Position numbers and translations under genes: made by a program
Shown: one piece after another, positions 43,113-55,264 of the stretch
How the letters are laid out: the number at the start of each line of letters is the position of its first letter
Position numbering within the stretch: position 1 is the first letter of the stretch
The notes under the pieces: model-generated
The model's input: the letters and a program-made list of their open reading frames with translations, nothing else
What the model was told of the DNA's origin: nothing
Database searches by the model: none
Assembly: GCF_041206865.1 (NCBI RefSeq)
Contig: NZ_JBGEDP010000001.1
Coordinates: 992,001 to 1,056,000 of the forward strand
Origin: Mycobacterium sp. HUMS_12744610
GTDB lineage: Bacteria > Actinomycetota > Actinomycetes > Mycobacteriales > Mycobacteriaceae
Direction of reading: 5' to 3'
DNA: 64,000 nt

Positions 43113-43498
43113 CGGGTGAACTCCTCGGTGCAGGTTTCGGACGGGGTGGCGGGGCCGCCCTCGATCTGCAGGATGGCTGAAAGTTGCTGCAGCGCCGCCG
43201 GAATCACCCGGTAGTAGACCCAGGTGCCGCGGCGCTCGCTGCCCAGCAGCCCTGCCGAGCGCAGCACTTTGAGGTGATGGGAGATGGTGGGCTGAGACAG
43301 GTCGATGGTCGCGGAGATGTCGCATACGCAGGCTTCCCCGCCCGAATGGCTGGCGATCAGACTCACCAAGCGCAGTCGCACCGGGTCACCCAGTGCCTTG
43401 AACATCGGCACCAGCGTCGCGGCCGAATCCTCGCTCAGGGGTGCACGGGCTAAGGGTGAGCACTGCGGGGCACCCAGAACCACCGCTTGATTTGGCAT
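43109..43498 (-). CDS. arsR: ArsR arsenic-responsive repressor
   Basis: 129 residues. Winged helix with Phe-Lys-Ala-Leu-Gly-Asp-Pro-Val-Arg-Leu-Arg and Leu-Ser-Gln-Pro-Thr-Ile-Ser-His-His-Leu-Lys; the As(III)-binding site is Glu-Ala-Cys-Val-Cys-Asp at the start of the recognition region. First gene of the ars operon, so it controls acr3-arsC-arsD-arsA and itself. Confidence 0.93.
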   Translation of the reverse strand: MPNQAVVLGAPQCSPLARAPLSEDSAATLVPMFKALGDPVRLRLVSLIASHSGGEACVCDISATIDLSQPTISHHLKVLRSAGLLGSERRGTWVYYRVIPAALQQLSAILQIEGGPATPSETCTEEFTR

Positions 43499-43501
43499 CC
43501 C

Positions 43502-43527
43502 TCTATATTGACAGATGCCGAATCAAT
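43502..43527 (-). promoter_or_regulatory. ars operon operator/promoter
   Basis: ATTGA (43507-43511) and TCAAT (43523-43527) form an inverted repeat with an 11-base spacer, within 30 bases upstream of the arsR start at 43498. A TATAGA (43502-43507 read on the minus strand) lies next to it and could be the -10 box. The layout places repressor and polymerase on the same bases. Confidence 0.5.
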
Positions 43528-43578
43528 TGCCAATCGCTGCGCACGAAGTGTGACGCAAACACCTGTCACGTTCGGTTG

Positions 43579-44250
43579 TCACAGACCCGTTATGGCGACG
43601 AGGACGAGCGAGACGTCGCGGACGAGGGCGCGGACGTCGTTGAGGAAGGGTTCGACGTCCTCTTGGGTTTCGGAGGTGACCTCGAAGGTCATGTACGACG
43701 GTGCTTTGGCGCGGGCGCCTTTGACGGTGGGGACCTCGAGGCGGAGGTTGACGATGTCGTAGGGGCGGTCGCCGAGCAGTTCTTCGAGGCGGACGAGGAA
43801 CTGCTTGTCACCGAACTCGCCGGCCACTTCGACGCGGGCGCGGGTGGTGACGAGTTCGATGGCGGCCTGCGCGTTGGCACGTGCCTTGGCGATGTCTTCG
43901 CGTTCGTGTTTGCGTGCGGCCTCTTTCTTGACGGTGCGAAAGATCTGCCGTTCGCGTTCGAGCCGCCATACCGCGTCCATCGGCGGGAATGTGATGGCGC
44001 CGGTCGGGCAGATGTTGCCGCAGGTCGAGCAGCCGACCGCGCAGTTCATGGGGTCGACGGCGACCGCGGTGGCGTCCTCGATCTCGAAGACGGCTCGCCC
44101 GCAGGTGATGTAGCAGAGCTGGCAGCCGATGCAGGCTTCGGCGTCGATGGTTGGGTACCAGGGGATGTCCTCGCGGGGGATCCCGTGCCACAGGTTGGGC
44201 TTCGCGTCGAGCTTCGTGTCGGGCTTCGCGTCGGGCTTGGCGTCGGGCAT
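43579..44250 (-). CDS. ferredoxin-type 4Fe-4S protein
   Basis: 223 residues from an ATG at 44250 with GGAGAT upstream. An N-terminal repeat of Asp-Ala-Lys-Pro units precedes a two-cluster domain: Cys-Ile-Gly-Cys-Gln-Leu-Cys-Tyr-Ile-Thr-Cys and Cys-Ser-Thr-Cys-Gly-Asn-Ile-Cys-Pro. Residues 85-145 are a Lys/Arg/Glu helix and the rest an alpha/beta domain. As last gene of the osmC-nifJ-DHOD operon it is the likely electron acceptor for pyruvate oxidation. Confidence 0.85.
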   Translation of the reverse strand: MPDAKPDAKPDTKLDAKPNLWHGIPREDIPWYPTIDAEACIGCQLCYITCGRAVFEIEDATAVAVDPMNCAVGCSTCGNICPTGAITFPPMDAVWRLERERQIFRTVKKEAARKHEREDIAKARANAQAAIELVTTRARVEVAGEFGDKQFLVRLEELLGDRPYDIVNLRLEVPTVKGARAKAPSYMTFEVTSETQEDVEPFLNDVRALVRDVSLVLVAITGL

Positions 44251-44252
44251 GG

Positions 44253-45263
44253 TTATCTCCTGGTTCGCGCGGGTTGCCAGCTCTCGAGGATGCGGGCGTA
44301 GTTGAGCCGTTCCCAGGCGGTGGGGTCGGCAACGTTGTGGAGGTCGGTCGCGCCGCGCGCGTCGTGGCTGCTGCGGTAGTGGTGGGTGTCGAGCCACCCG
44401 GTGAGTTCGTGGCTGATCCGGGCGAGGGCGGTGGGCCCGTCGTCGAGCAGGGCGGAGACAAGTTGCACGGTGGTCGCGCCGCACAGGATCGCTTTGGCCG
44501 CGTCCATGCCGGTGTGCACGCCGCCGGTGGCGGTGAGCGGCAGCTCGACGTGGCCGTGCAGGACGGCGAGGGCGTGCAGGCGTAGCGGTAGCTCGGCTGA
44601 GGTGGAGGGGGTGAGGCGGCGGTCGACGTCGAGGGTGTCGAGGTCGATGTCGGGTTGGTAGAAGCGGTTGAACACCACGAGCCCGGCGGCCCCGGCGGCG
44701 GCGAGCCGGTCAGCGAAGGCGGTCAGCCCCGCGTAGAACGGGGACAGTTTCACGGTCACAGGTACCCCGGATGCGGCGACGACGGCGGCGACGGTGTCGA
44801 TTTGGCGGGCTTCGACCTCGGCACTGGTCAGGTGCAACGCGGTGGGGGGCTCGTAGAGGTTGAGTTCGAGCGCGTCTGCTCCGGCGTCGGCGAGCTGGCG
44901 GGCCAGGTCCGTCCACCCGCCGGGGGTGATGCCGTTGAGCGAGGCCACGACGGGTATGTCGAGCGCTGCGCGCAGAGCCTGCAAATGGCGCAGTGTCGGT
45001 GCCGGGCCGATGGGAACCACGTCGGTGTCGGGCAGAAACGAGCGCGCTTCGGCGTCGGTGTCGACGTAGCTGTCGATGAAGCGGTGCAGGCCGAGTTGTT
45101 CGGCGACGATCTGTTCCTCGAACACCGACGCCAGGACCAGCGCGCCGGCTCCGGCGTCGGCGAGGCGCTGGGCGTCCTCGACGGTCCGGGTCAGCGGCGA
45201 GGCGCCGACGACGAGCGGGCTGTGCAGCCGCAAACCGAGCCAGTCGGTGCCGAGGTCGGCCAT
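44253..45263 (-). CDS. dihydroorotate dehydrogenase-like FMN protein
   Basis: 336 residues from an ATG at 45263, one base after the nifJ stop. TIM-barrel features of the family are Ser-Pro-Leu-Val-Val-Gly-Ala-Ser-Pro-Leu-Thr, Leu-Glu-Leu-Asn-Leu-Tyr, Val-Lys-Leu-Ser-Pro-Phe and Ala-Thr-Gly-Gly-Val-His-Thr-Gly (FMN phosphate loop). Proteins of this type often stand next to nifJ and the ferredoxin partner; a role in anaerobic redox metabolism rather than pyrimidine synthesis is inferred from that. Its 3' end is 2 bases from the ferredoxin start. Confidence 0.85.
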   Translation of the reverse strand: MADLGTDWLGLRLHSPLVVGASPLTRTVEDAQRLADAGAGALVLASVFEEQIVAEQLGLHRFIDSYVDTDAEARSFLPDTDVVPIGPAPTLRHLQALRAALDIPVVASLNGITPGGWTDLARQLADAGADALELNLYEPPTALHLTSAEVEARQIDTVAAVVAASGVPVTVKLSPFYAGLTAFADRLAAAGAAGLVVFNRFYQPDIDLDTLDVDRRLTPSTSAELPLRLHALAVLHGHVELPLTATGGVHTGMDAAKAILCGATTVQLVSALLDDGPTALARISHELTGWLDTHHYRSSHDARGATDLHNVADPTAWERLNYARILESWQPARTRR

Positions 45264-45264
45264 G

Positions 45265-49333
<4,069 letters not shown>

Positions 49334-49427
49334 CAGAGCTTGTTTCCTTCCAAACCGGTGCGCGGGAATTGGCCCGTCATGGCGTGTGATGTTTTCCAGG
49401 CTATGGTCGCGCCCTGGGCCGGCGGCA

Positions 49428-49441
49428 GGGTCGTAGGGCCC
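49428..49441 (-). promoter_or_regulatory. DosR-like motif upstream of the osmC-nifJ operon
   Basis: On the minus strand the sequence is GGGCCCTACGACCC, fitting the GGGxCxxxxGxCCC core of the mycobacterial DosR (hypoxia) box, about 100 bases upstream of the osmC start. The outer bases match the published consensus only partly. Hypoxic control would suit a pyruvate:ferredoxin oxidoreductase operon. Confidence 0.4.
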
Positions 49442-49468
49442 AAGGTTCCGTTCCGGAGCACGAGACTC

Positions 49469-49531
49469 TGGACGAATCCATCGGCCTGATCGTGCATGCG
49501 TCCATACGTGTTTCTTGATCGCGGCTTCACA
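49469..49531. repeat. 63-bp target duplication, left copy
   Basis: Sixty-three bases starting TGGACGAATCCATCGG are repeated without change at 52898-52960, one copy on each side of the IS1549-like element. The position exactly abutting both inverted ends identifies it as an unusually long target duplication. Confidence 0.93.
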
Positions 49532-49687
49532 CCTGAGTTTGGACACCGTGGGCGATTTTGACGCCTCGTAGTTCTCTGACCTGGTGGTTTGGTCGTATAG
49601 CCGGGTGTGTTGGGGTACTAACCGGGTAGGTTCGGGCGGTGGCGTACCGGAATCTGTCAACCTGAATGAGGCACCGTTGAGGGGTAT

Positions 49688-50710
49688 TTACTGAGTGGCC
49701 TCCTCGGTGTCGTCTGGTTTGTTGATCCACGAGCCGTTGGGCAGTTTCGGTGGTTCGGGAGGCTTGCGCACGAACCGTTCTGGGTGTGCGGCGTAGGCGG
49801 TGTCGAGCACGCCGGCGCGCTTCTCGCGGACGATGACGGCGGTGCCGTAATGCACGTCGGCGGGAACGTGTAAGCCCAGCCCGGTATGGCGATGTTCATC
49901 GTTGTACCAGCCGAAGAAGATCTGGCAGTGCCGGCGGGCGGTCTCGATCGAGGCGAACCAATCAGGGAAGTCGGGCCGATACTTCAGTGTCTTGAATTGC
50001 GCCTCGCTAAACGGGTTGTCGTCGGAGACATGCGGGCGTGAGTGCGACTGGGTGACGCCCAGGTCGGCGAGCAGGAACGCCACCGGCTTGGAGGTCATCG
50101 AAGAGCCACGGTCGGCGTGGATGGTCAACTGGTCACGGCCGATACCCTGCTTGGCGCATGTCTGGCGGATCAGCACCTCGGCCAGCGCCGCAGACTCCCG
50201 GTACGCGACCATCCATCCGACCGCGTAGCGGGAGAAGATGTCCAAGATCACGTAGAGGTAGTAGTACGTCCACTTCGCCGGGCCGCGCAGCTTGGTGATG
50301 TCCCATGACCAGACTGAATTTGGCTGACGTGCAACTAATTCCGGCTTCACCGTCGCGGGGTGGGTGGCTTGGCGGCGCCGCTCCTTGCTTTCACCGGCTT
50401 GGCGCAGCAGCCGGTAGAAGGTCGAGATCGAGCCGAGGTAGCGGCCTTCGTCGAGCAGTGTGGCCCACACCTCGGTCGGCGAGGTGTCGACGAAGCGCTC
50501 GCTGTGCAACTCAGCCAGGATCGCGGCCCGCTCAGTGGCAGACAACGCGCGAGGCTGCGGTCGGTCCTTGTGGCCGATCGGCGCCGGCCGCTGCGGTGGC
50601 GGGCTGTGCCGGTGTCGGCGGTAGTAGCTGGCTTGGGCGACACCGACGACATCGCAGGCCTTGCGTACGCCGATCTTGGGCGCCAGCTCGGCGATCGCTG
50701 CGTCGCTCAC
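49688..50710 (-). CDS. IS3-family transposase OrfB
   Basis: 340 residues from a GTG at 50710 overlapping the OrfA stop by 4 bases. Core motifs are Trp-Ser-Trp-Asp-Ile-Thr-Lys-Leu (Asp), Ile-His-Ala-Asp-Arg-Gly-Ser-Ser (Asp) and Asn-Pro-Phe-Ser-Glu-Ala-Gln-Phe-Lys-Thr (Glu), followed by the Gly-Trp-Tyr-Asn-x-Glu-His-Arg-His motif of IS3. Appears intact. Confidence 0.92.
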   Translation of the reverse strand: MSDAAIAELAPKIGVRKACDVVGVAQASYYRRHRHSPPPQRPAPIGHKDRPQPRALSATERAAILAELHSERFVDTSPTEVWATLLDEGRYLGSISTFYRLLRQAGESKERRRQATHPATVKPELVARQPNSVWSWDITKLRGPAKWTYYYLYVILDIFSRYAVGWMVAYRESAALAEVLIRQTCAKQGIGRDQLTIHADRGSSMTSKPVAFLLADLGVTQSHSRPHVSDDNPFSEAQFKTLKYRPDFPDWFASIETARRHCQIFFGWYNDEHRHTGLGLHVPADVHYGTAVIVREKRAGVLDTAYAAHPERFVRKPPEPPKLPNGSWINKPDDTEEATQ

Positions 50711-51183
50711 TTCATCGACCCGTTCTCGGGCTCCGCGCTCTCGGAGAGCGTCTCCAAGAGCGCGTGCAGTTTTGCCTGCACGTCCACCACGAAGCGGGTC
50801 TTGGCCAGCTCCTGCTCCAGTTGGCGCTTCTCGGCCTCCAACCGGGCGATCCGCTCGGCCTGTGGGTCGCGCCGCTGACGTCCGCGCCCAACGGCCAAGC
50901 CAGCCAGCGCGCCCGCGTCGCGGGCACGCCGCCACGCCACAATATGGCTGGAATACAGGCCCTCCCGGCGCAACAGCGCACCCTTCTCACCTTCGGGAGC
51001 AGCATCGTAAGCAGCCAGGATCTCCAGCTTGTACTTCGCGGTGAACGTCCGGCGCCGGGCACGCTCGGGCACCTCGGGGTCAGGACGTCCGGTCCCAGCG
51101 TCATTCATCCGACCAGGATCTTCGATCCCGGTCGATCGGACCAATGCGGTCACCGTGTTCGCCATCTCGGGGAAACTCTCCAT
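50707..51183 (-). CDS. IS3-family OrfA
   Basis: 158 residues. A helix-turn-helix (Arg-Arg-Thr-Phe-Thr-Ala-Lys-Tyr-Lys-Leu-Glu-Ile-Leu, then Leu-Leu-Arg-Arg-Glu-Gly-Leu-Tyr-Ser-Ser-His-Ile) precedes a coiled coil (Arg-Leu-Glu-Ala-Glu-Lys-Arg-Gln-Leu-Glu-Gln-Glu-Leu). OrfA binds the ends and dimerises. Confidence 0.9.
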   Translation of the reverse strand: MESFPEMANTVTALVRSTGIEDPGRMNDAGTGRPDPEVPERARRRTFTAKYKLEILAAYDAAPEGEKGALLRREGLYSSHIVAWRRARDAGALAGLAVGRGRQRRDPQAERIARLEAEKRQLEQELAKTRFVVDVQAKLHALLETLSESAEPENGSMK

Positions 51184-51257
51184 CCCCGCCCTCGGGTCAC
51201 TAATTATCAGGGGGCAGGTGCCTCAACCCAGGTTGGCAGAGAGGGTACGTGCGGTAG

Positions 51258-52877
51258 GTGCGCACTGCCTCGGGTGCGGTGGCGGTGCAGGTGGCGCGCA
51301 AGGACCATGGCCGGGTGGTGATTCTGGCGCATCTGGGCTCGGCGCATACCGATGCTGAGCTGGGGATTCTGCTTCATGCGGCCCAGCAGGTGGTCCTCGA
51401 CGGCCAAGCCGCACTCGATTTCGAGGTCTCCGCACGCGCCCAGTCGGTGGCCGATGTGGCCGACTTCCGGGATCGTGGGTTGCTCGCCGCGCCGGGCCCG
51501 CCCGCGGCCCCAGCGTCGGTGGCGCCGCCGGGGCGCACGCTGGGGACGAACTGCCGGCTGCTCTACGAGGTGCTCGCGCATGTGTATGGCTGGCTGGGTT
51601 TCGACGAGGTCGACGATGAGGTGTTCCGCGATCTGGTGATCGCCCGGATCGTGGAGCCGACCAGCAAGATCGACGCGCTGCGAGTGCTGGGAGACCTCGG
51701 AGCGCCGCTGGTGTCGTACAAGACGATCGATCGCCACGTCCGCAGTCTGCACGCCAGTCCGGCTCGGGATGTCGTGGCCGCGAAATGCTTTGAGTATTCC
51801 CGTGATTGCGGTGGGCTGTCGCTGCTGCTGTACGACACGACCACACTGCACTTTCAGGCCGAAAACGAAGACGAGCTGCGCCGGGTCGGGTATTCCAAAA
51901 ACCGCCGCGTTGATCCTCAAATCGTCGTCGGGCTGTTGGTGGACCGCACCGGGATGCCGTTGGAGATCGGCTGTTTTGAGGGCAACACGGCCGAGACGAC
52001 CACCATCGTGCCGATCATCGCCGGCTTCATCGAACGTCACAACCTCGGCGGCGTCCCGTTGGTGGTTGCCGCCGATGCCGGGATGCTCTCAGCGGCCAAT
52101 CTCAAGGCCCTCGACGAGTTGGAGCTGTCCTTCATCGTCGGGTCCCGCATGACCAAGGCGCCTGGGGATCTGGAGTCTCATTTCCATTGGAACGGTGATG
52201 TGTTCACCGACGGGCAGATCATCGACACCGTCACACCGCGGCACGGCAACACAAGGGTTAATACCACCACGTTGCGTGCCGAACCGGTCTGGAACCCTGA
52301 CAGCGACACCGGTGCGTGGCGGGCGATCTGGGCGTACTCGGCCAAACGGGCCCGCCGCGATCAGAAGACACTGGCGGCTCAGGAAGCCCGGGCGCGGGCA
52401 ATCGTCTCCGGCGAGAAGAAAGCCAAGACAGCACGATTCGTCAAGACCCGAGGCGACGACCGCGCCCTCGATGAGGCCAGCCTGGCCCGCGCGCAATCCC
52501 TGGTCGGACTCAAAGGTTATGTGAGCAACGTGCCAGTCACCGTGATGCCGCCCGCCGAGGTCATCGCGAAGTACCACGATCTCTGGCACGTCGAGAAGTC
52601 GTTTCGGATGTCGAAATCCGACCTCGATGCCAGGCCCATGTTCAACCGGATGCGCGATGCCATCGAGGCGCACCTGAACATCGTGTTCGCCGCACTGGCG
52701 GTCTCCCATGCCATCCAATCGCGCACCGGACTTTCCATTGCGAAGGTCGTCAAGCTACTGCGACCGCTGCGCAGCGCGACCATCAACATCAACGGCGCAA
52801 CGCAGACCTTCCCGCCGGAAATCCCCGACACCGAGGGCAAGATCCTCACAGATCTCGGCTTCAACCCTGGGTACTAA
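51258..52877 (+). CDS. IS1549-like (IS1634 family) transposase
   Basis: 539 residues from a GTG at 51258; a stop codon lies in frame just upstream, so this is the earliest start. It has Leu-Tyr-Asp-Thr-Thr-Thr-Leu-His-Phe (Asp), Val-Ala-Asp-Ala-Gly-Met-Leu-Ser (Asp) and Ile-Ala-Lys-Tyr-His-Asp-Leu-Trp-His-Val-Glu-Lys-Ser-Phe-Arg (Glu) of the IS4/IS1634 superfamily. Length is normal and the gene is undamaged, though the nested IS lies 17 bases upstream. Confidence 0.92.
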   Translation: MRTASGAVAVQVARKDHGRVVILAHLGSAHTDAELGILLHAAQQVVLDGQAALDFEVSARAQSVADVADFRDRGLLAAPGPPAAPASVAPPGRTLGTNCRLLYEVLAHVYGWLGFDEVDDEVFRDLVIARIVEPTSKIDALRVLGDLGAPLVSYKTIDRHVRSLHASPARDVVAAKCFEYSRDCGGLSLLLYDTTTLHFQAENEDELRRVGYSKNRRVDPQIVVGLLVDRTGMPLEIGCFEGNTAETTTIVPIIAGFIERHNLGGVPLVVAADAGMLSAANLKALDELELSFIVGSRMTKAPGDLESHFHWNGDVFTDGQIIDTVTPRHGNTRVNTTTLRAEPVWNPDSDTGAWRAIWAYSAKRARRDQKTLAAQEARARAIVSGEKKAKTARFVKTRGDDRALDEASLARAQSLVGLKGYVSNVPVTVMPPAEVIAKYHDLWHVEKSFRMSKSDLDARPMFNRMRDAIEAHLNIVFAALAVSHAIQSRTGLSIAKVVKLLRPLRSATININGATQTFPPEIPDTEGKILTDLGFNPGY

Positions 52878-52897
52878 GCGAAATGTCCAAACTCAGG

Positions 52898-52960
52898 TGG
52901 ACGAATCCATCGGCCTGATCGTGCATGCGTCCATACGTGTTTCTTGATCGCGGCTTCACA
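52898..52960. repeat. 63-bp target duplication, right copy
   Basis: Right-hand partner of the repeat at 49469-49531. It begins directly at the end of the IS1549-like element. The ancestral sequence would have run from the osmC upstream region straight into 52961 onward. Confidence 0.93.
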
Positions 52961-53017
52961 GGCCCCGTGTGGCGCTTTCGCCAACTGGCCCTTGGGGGCT
53001 GCCGCGATCACCCGCGG

Positions 53018-54409
53018 GGCTCTTGTGACGTTGTCGTGGGTTCGCTGACCTGGGAATTTGGGCGCAACGCCGTGTCCTGCTTACGTTTTGGACTGTCTAG
53101 GGTTCAATCCGCGAGAAGGAGCTACGGCGTTGCGCATGTCCAGGGTATTGGCGAGCGGTCTGGGTGACCAAAACATGGTGATCGAGGACGTGACGATCGA
53201 GACCGAGACCACGGGTCGGAAGCAGCCGAAGACCTCCGAAGTTCTGGTGTTCTCGGTGCGGCCCAAGGCGTCGCAGGCGGGCCGGTGCTCGCGGTGCCGG
53301 AAGCGGTGCCCGGGCTATGACGCGGGGGGCCGGGACGGGAACGGGATCAGGCGCTGGCGGACCCTGGATGTGGGGACCACAAAGGCGTATCTGCAGGCCG
53401 CGGCCCCGCGGGTGGCATGCGGCGAGCATGGGGTGGTGGTTGCGCATGTGCCGTGGGCGCGGCCGGGCGCCAAACACACCTGGGCGTTCGAGGACACCTG
53501 CGCGTGGCTGGCCGCGCACACCGCATTGAGTGTGCTCACGGTGCTGCTGCAGATCGCCTGGCGCACCGTGGCGGCGATCGTGACCAGGGTGGTGGCCGAT
53601 GGCCGCGACACCAACGACCTGCTCGCCGGACTGTCGCGGATCGGCATCGACGAGATCGCCTACCGCAAGGGACATCGCTACTTGACGTGCGTGGTTGACC
53701 ACACGACAGGCCGGCTGGTGTGGGCCGGCGAGGGCCGCAACCAGGACACGCTGGGCCGGTTCTTCGATCAGCTCGGCGCCGAGCGGGCCAAGCTGCTCAC
53801 CCACGTCAGCTGCGACGGGGCGGAATGGATCCACGCCCTGGTGCGTGCCCGCGCGCCGCAGGCGCTGATTTGCCTGGATGGGTTTCATGTCGTGGCCTGG
53901 GCCATGAAGGCACTGGACAAGGTGCGGGTACGCACCATGACCCGCGCCGGGATCACCGATCGGCACGCCATGTGGGCGACCCGCAAGAACCCGGCTGACC
54001 TGTCCTGCGAGCAGCGCACCAGCCTCGCTAAGATCGCCGACACCAACCGCACCCTCTACCGGGCGTATCTGCTCAAAGAGCAACTACGCGAGGTGTTTCG
54101 GGTCAAGGGCACCCACGGGCGGCAGCTGCTGGCCGGCTGGCTGTCGTGGGCGTCGCACTCACGCATCCCCGAGTTCGCCGCGCTGGCCCGCAGCATCCGC
54201 CGCTACCGCGACCTCATCTGGAACACGCTCGATCACGGCCTGTCCAACGCCCGATCCGAAGCCACCAACACCCACCTGCGGGCATTAACCAAACGCGCCT
54301 ACGGATTCCACAGCCCAGACGCACTCATCGCCATGGCCATGCTCACCCGAGGCGGCCTCTGCCCAGCACTACCCGGACGGAAATGACCCACTACAACGTC
54401 AGTAGATCC
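53018..54409 (+). mobile_element. 1392-bp ISL3-family element
   Basis: Inverted ends read inward GGCTCTTGTGACGTTGTCGT and GGATCTACTGACGTTGTAGT, both followed by GGGT. An 8-bp duplication ACCCGCGG lies at 53010-53017 and 54410-54417. Different from the ISL3 element in the integrase. Confidence 0.93.
53136..54386 (+). CDS. ISL3-family transposase (IS1096-like)
   Basis: 416 residues from the ATG at 53136; a TTG six bases earlier is better spaced from GAAGGAG and could be the real start. A Cys-Ser-Arg-Cys-Arg-Lys-Arg-Cys finger is followed by Ile-Gly-Ile-Asp-Glu-Ile-Ala (Asp), Val-Ser-Cys-Asp-Gly-Ala-Glu-Trp (Asp), Leu-Asp-Gly-Phe-His-Val-Val and Ser-Asn-Ala-Arg-Ser-Glu-Ala-Thr-Asn (Glu). Complete. 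Confidence 0.92.
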   Translation: MSRVLASGLGDQNMVIEDVTIETETTGRKQPKTSEVLVFSVRPKASQAGRCSRCRKRCPGYDAGGRDGNGIRRWRTLDVGTTKAYLQAAAPRVACGEHGVVVAHVPWARPGAKHTWAFEDTCAWLAAHTALSVLTVLLQIAWRTVAAIVTRVVADGRDTNDLLAGLSRIGIDEIAYRKGHRYLTCVVDHTTGRLVWAGEGRNQDTLGRFFDQLGAERAKLLTHVSCDGAEWIHALVRARAPQALICLDGFHVVAWAMKALDKVRVRTMTRAGITDRHAMWATRKNPADLSCEQRTSLAKIADTNRTLYRAYLLKEQLREVFRVKGTHGRQLLAGWLSWASHSRIPEFAALARSIRRYRDLIWNTLDHGLSNARSEATNTHLRALTKRAYGFHSPDALIAMAMLTRGGLCPALPGRK

Positions 54410-55264
54410 ACCCGCGGTGGGCGGGTGTGTTCATCGCAGTCGCCATTGATCGTAGAGCCGGGATGTGCATTTAGGGGCGTCGCGGGCCGGTATGGATTCC
54501 GTGCCCAGGACGCTTTCGAACAGGGCGTGGTCCGATAATTTTCGCGAGCATCAAATTAGGTGGTCGATGAGACTTGGTCCTGCTCACCCTGTGGCCATGA
54601 ACCGGGTCAGATAGAACGGCTCAAAGGGGCCGATTTCGACTCCGGCACCCACCGGACCGGAGGTTTCATGAAACCGGGCGTCGAGATGGGAATTTTCATG
54701 ATCCCAGACGGATTCCCAGACGCCGTGCAAAAGATAGGCGCGCAGCTCACCATCTGGAGTTGTGTTTCGCAGTATCTCGGTCGATAACGCCTTACGAAAG
54801 AGCCGATTATTCTTGCTGCCGGGTTGGCCGATGCCACTTGGATCATCATTTGGCTGGTAGGTCTCTTGTGCCACCTTGAGCAGTGGGAGAACGAGTTTTT
54901 CCCATTCGTGGTGTCCGGTATCCGCGACCATGACATGGTTCACGACCGTCACGGTGTCGTGCTCGGGGGCTTCGACGGGATGACGCAGACGCCCGAAGTT
55001 GCGCGTAATCGGCAAAGCGAATGAACAGCGAATAGAAATATGGTTGCGAATGGTCTCTGACGCCGTCGAGATAAGCTTCGGCAAGGACTCCCTTATAGGA
55101 CTCGGGGTAGTTTTTCACCATGGTCCTCAGAATTTCACGGTGGCCCGGGTTCTGCTGTGGCGGTCTGCGGGGCGGCAGCTTTGTCGAGGTTTTGAGGCTG
55201 GGGGTAGGCGGCGGCGCCGCGTGTCGTGCGGTGACGCCGGGTCCTTTATCCCGGGGGTGGTTAC

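Larger units (their letters stand above)
49653..51240 (-). mobile_element. IS3-family element nested in the IS1549-like element
   Basis: The ends share TCTGYCAACCTG...TGAGGCACC as inverted repeats (from 49653 and, read inward, from 51240). Two overlapping transposase genes fill it. I could not identify a clear target duplication. It occupies the 5' leader of the IS1549-like transposase and may reduce its expression. Confidence 0.85.
49532..52897 (+). mobile_element. IS1549-like (IS1634 family) element with nested IS3-type element
   Basis: The ends are CCTGAGTTTGGACA (from 49532) and, read inward from 52897, CCTGAGTTTGGACA. Flanked by a 63-bp direct repeat. IS1549 of M. smegmatis is known for long, variable target duplications, which this reproduces. 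An IS3-type element (49653-51240) lies between the left end and the transposase start. Confidence 0.92.

Noticed and set aside
43579..44484. Ferredoxin beginning at 44484 with an Arg/His-rich N-terminus
   Set aside because: That part is the antisense-like reading of the dihydroorotate dehydrogenase gene; the ATG at 44250 has GGAGAT upstream and spacing of 2 bases to the previous stop.
52925..53167. Short gene between the 63-bp repeat and the second ISL3 element
   Set aside because: The frame is cut by the IS end and no start signal or known protein pattern is visible.
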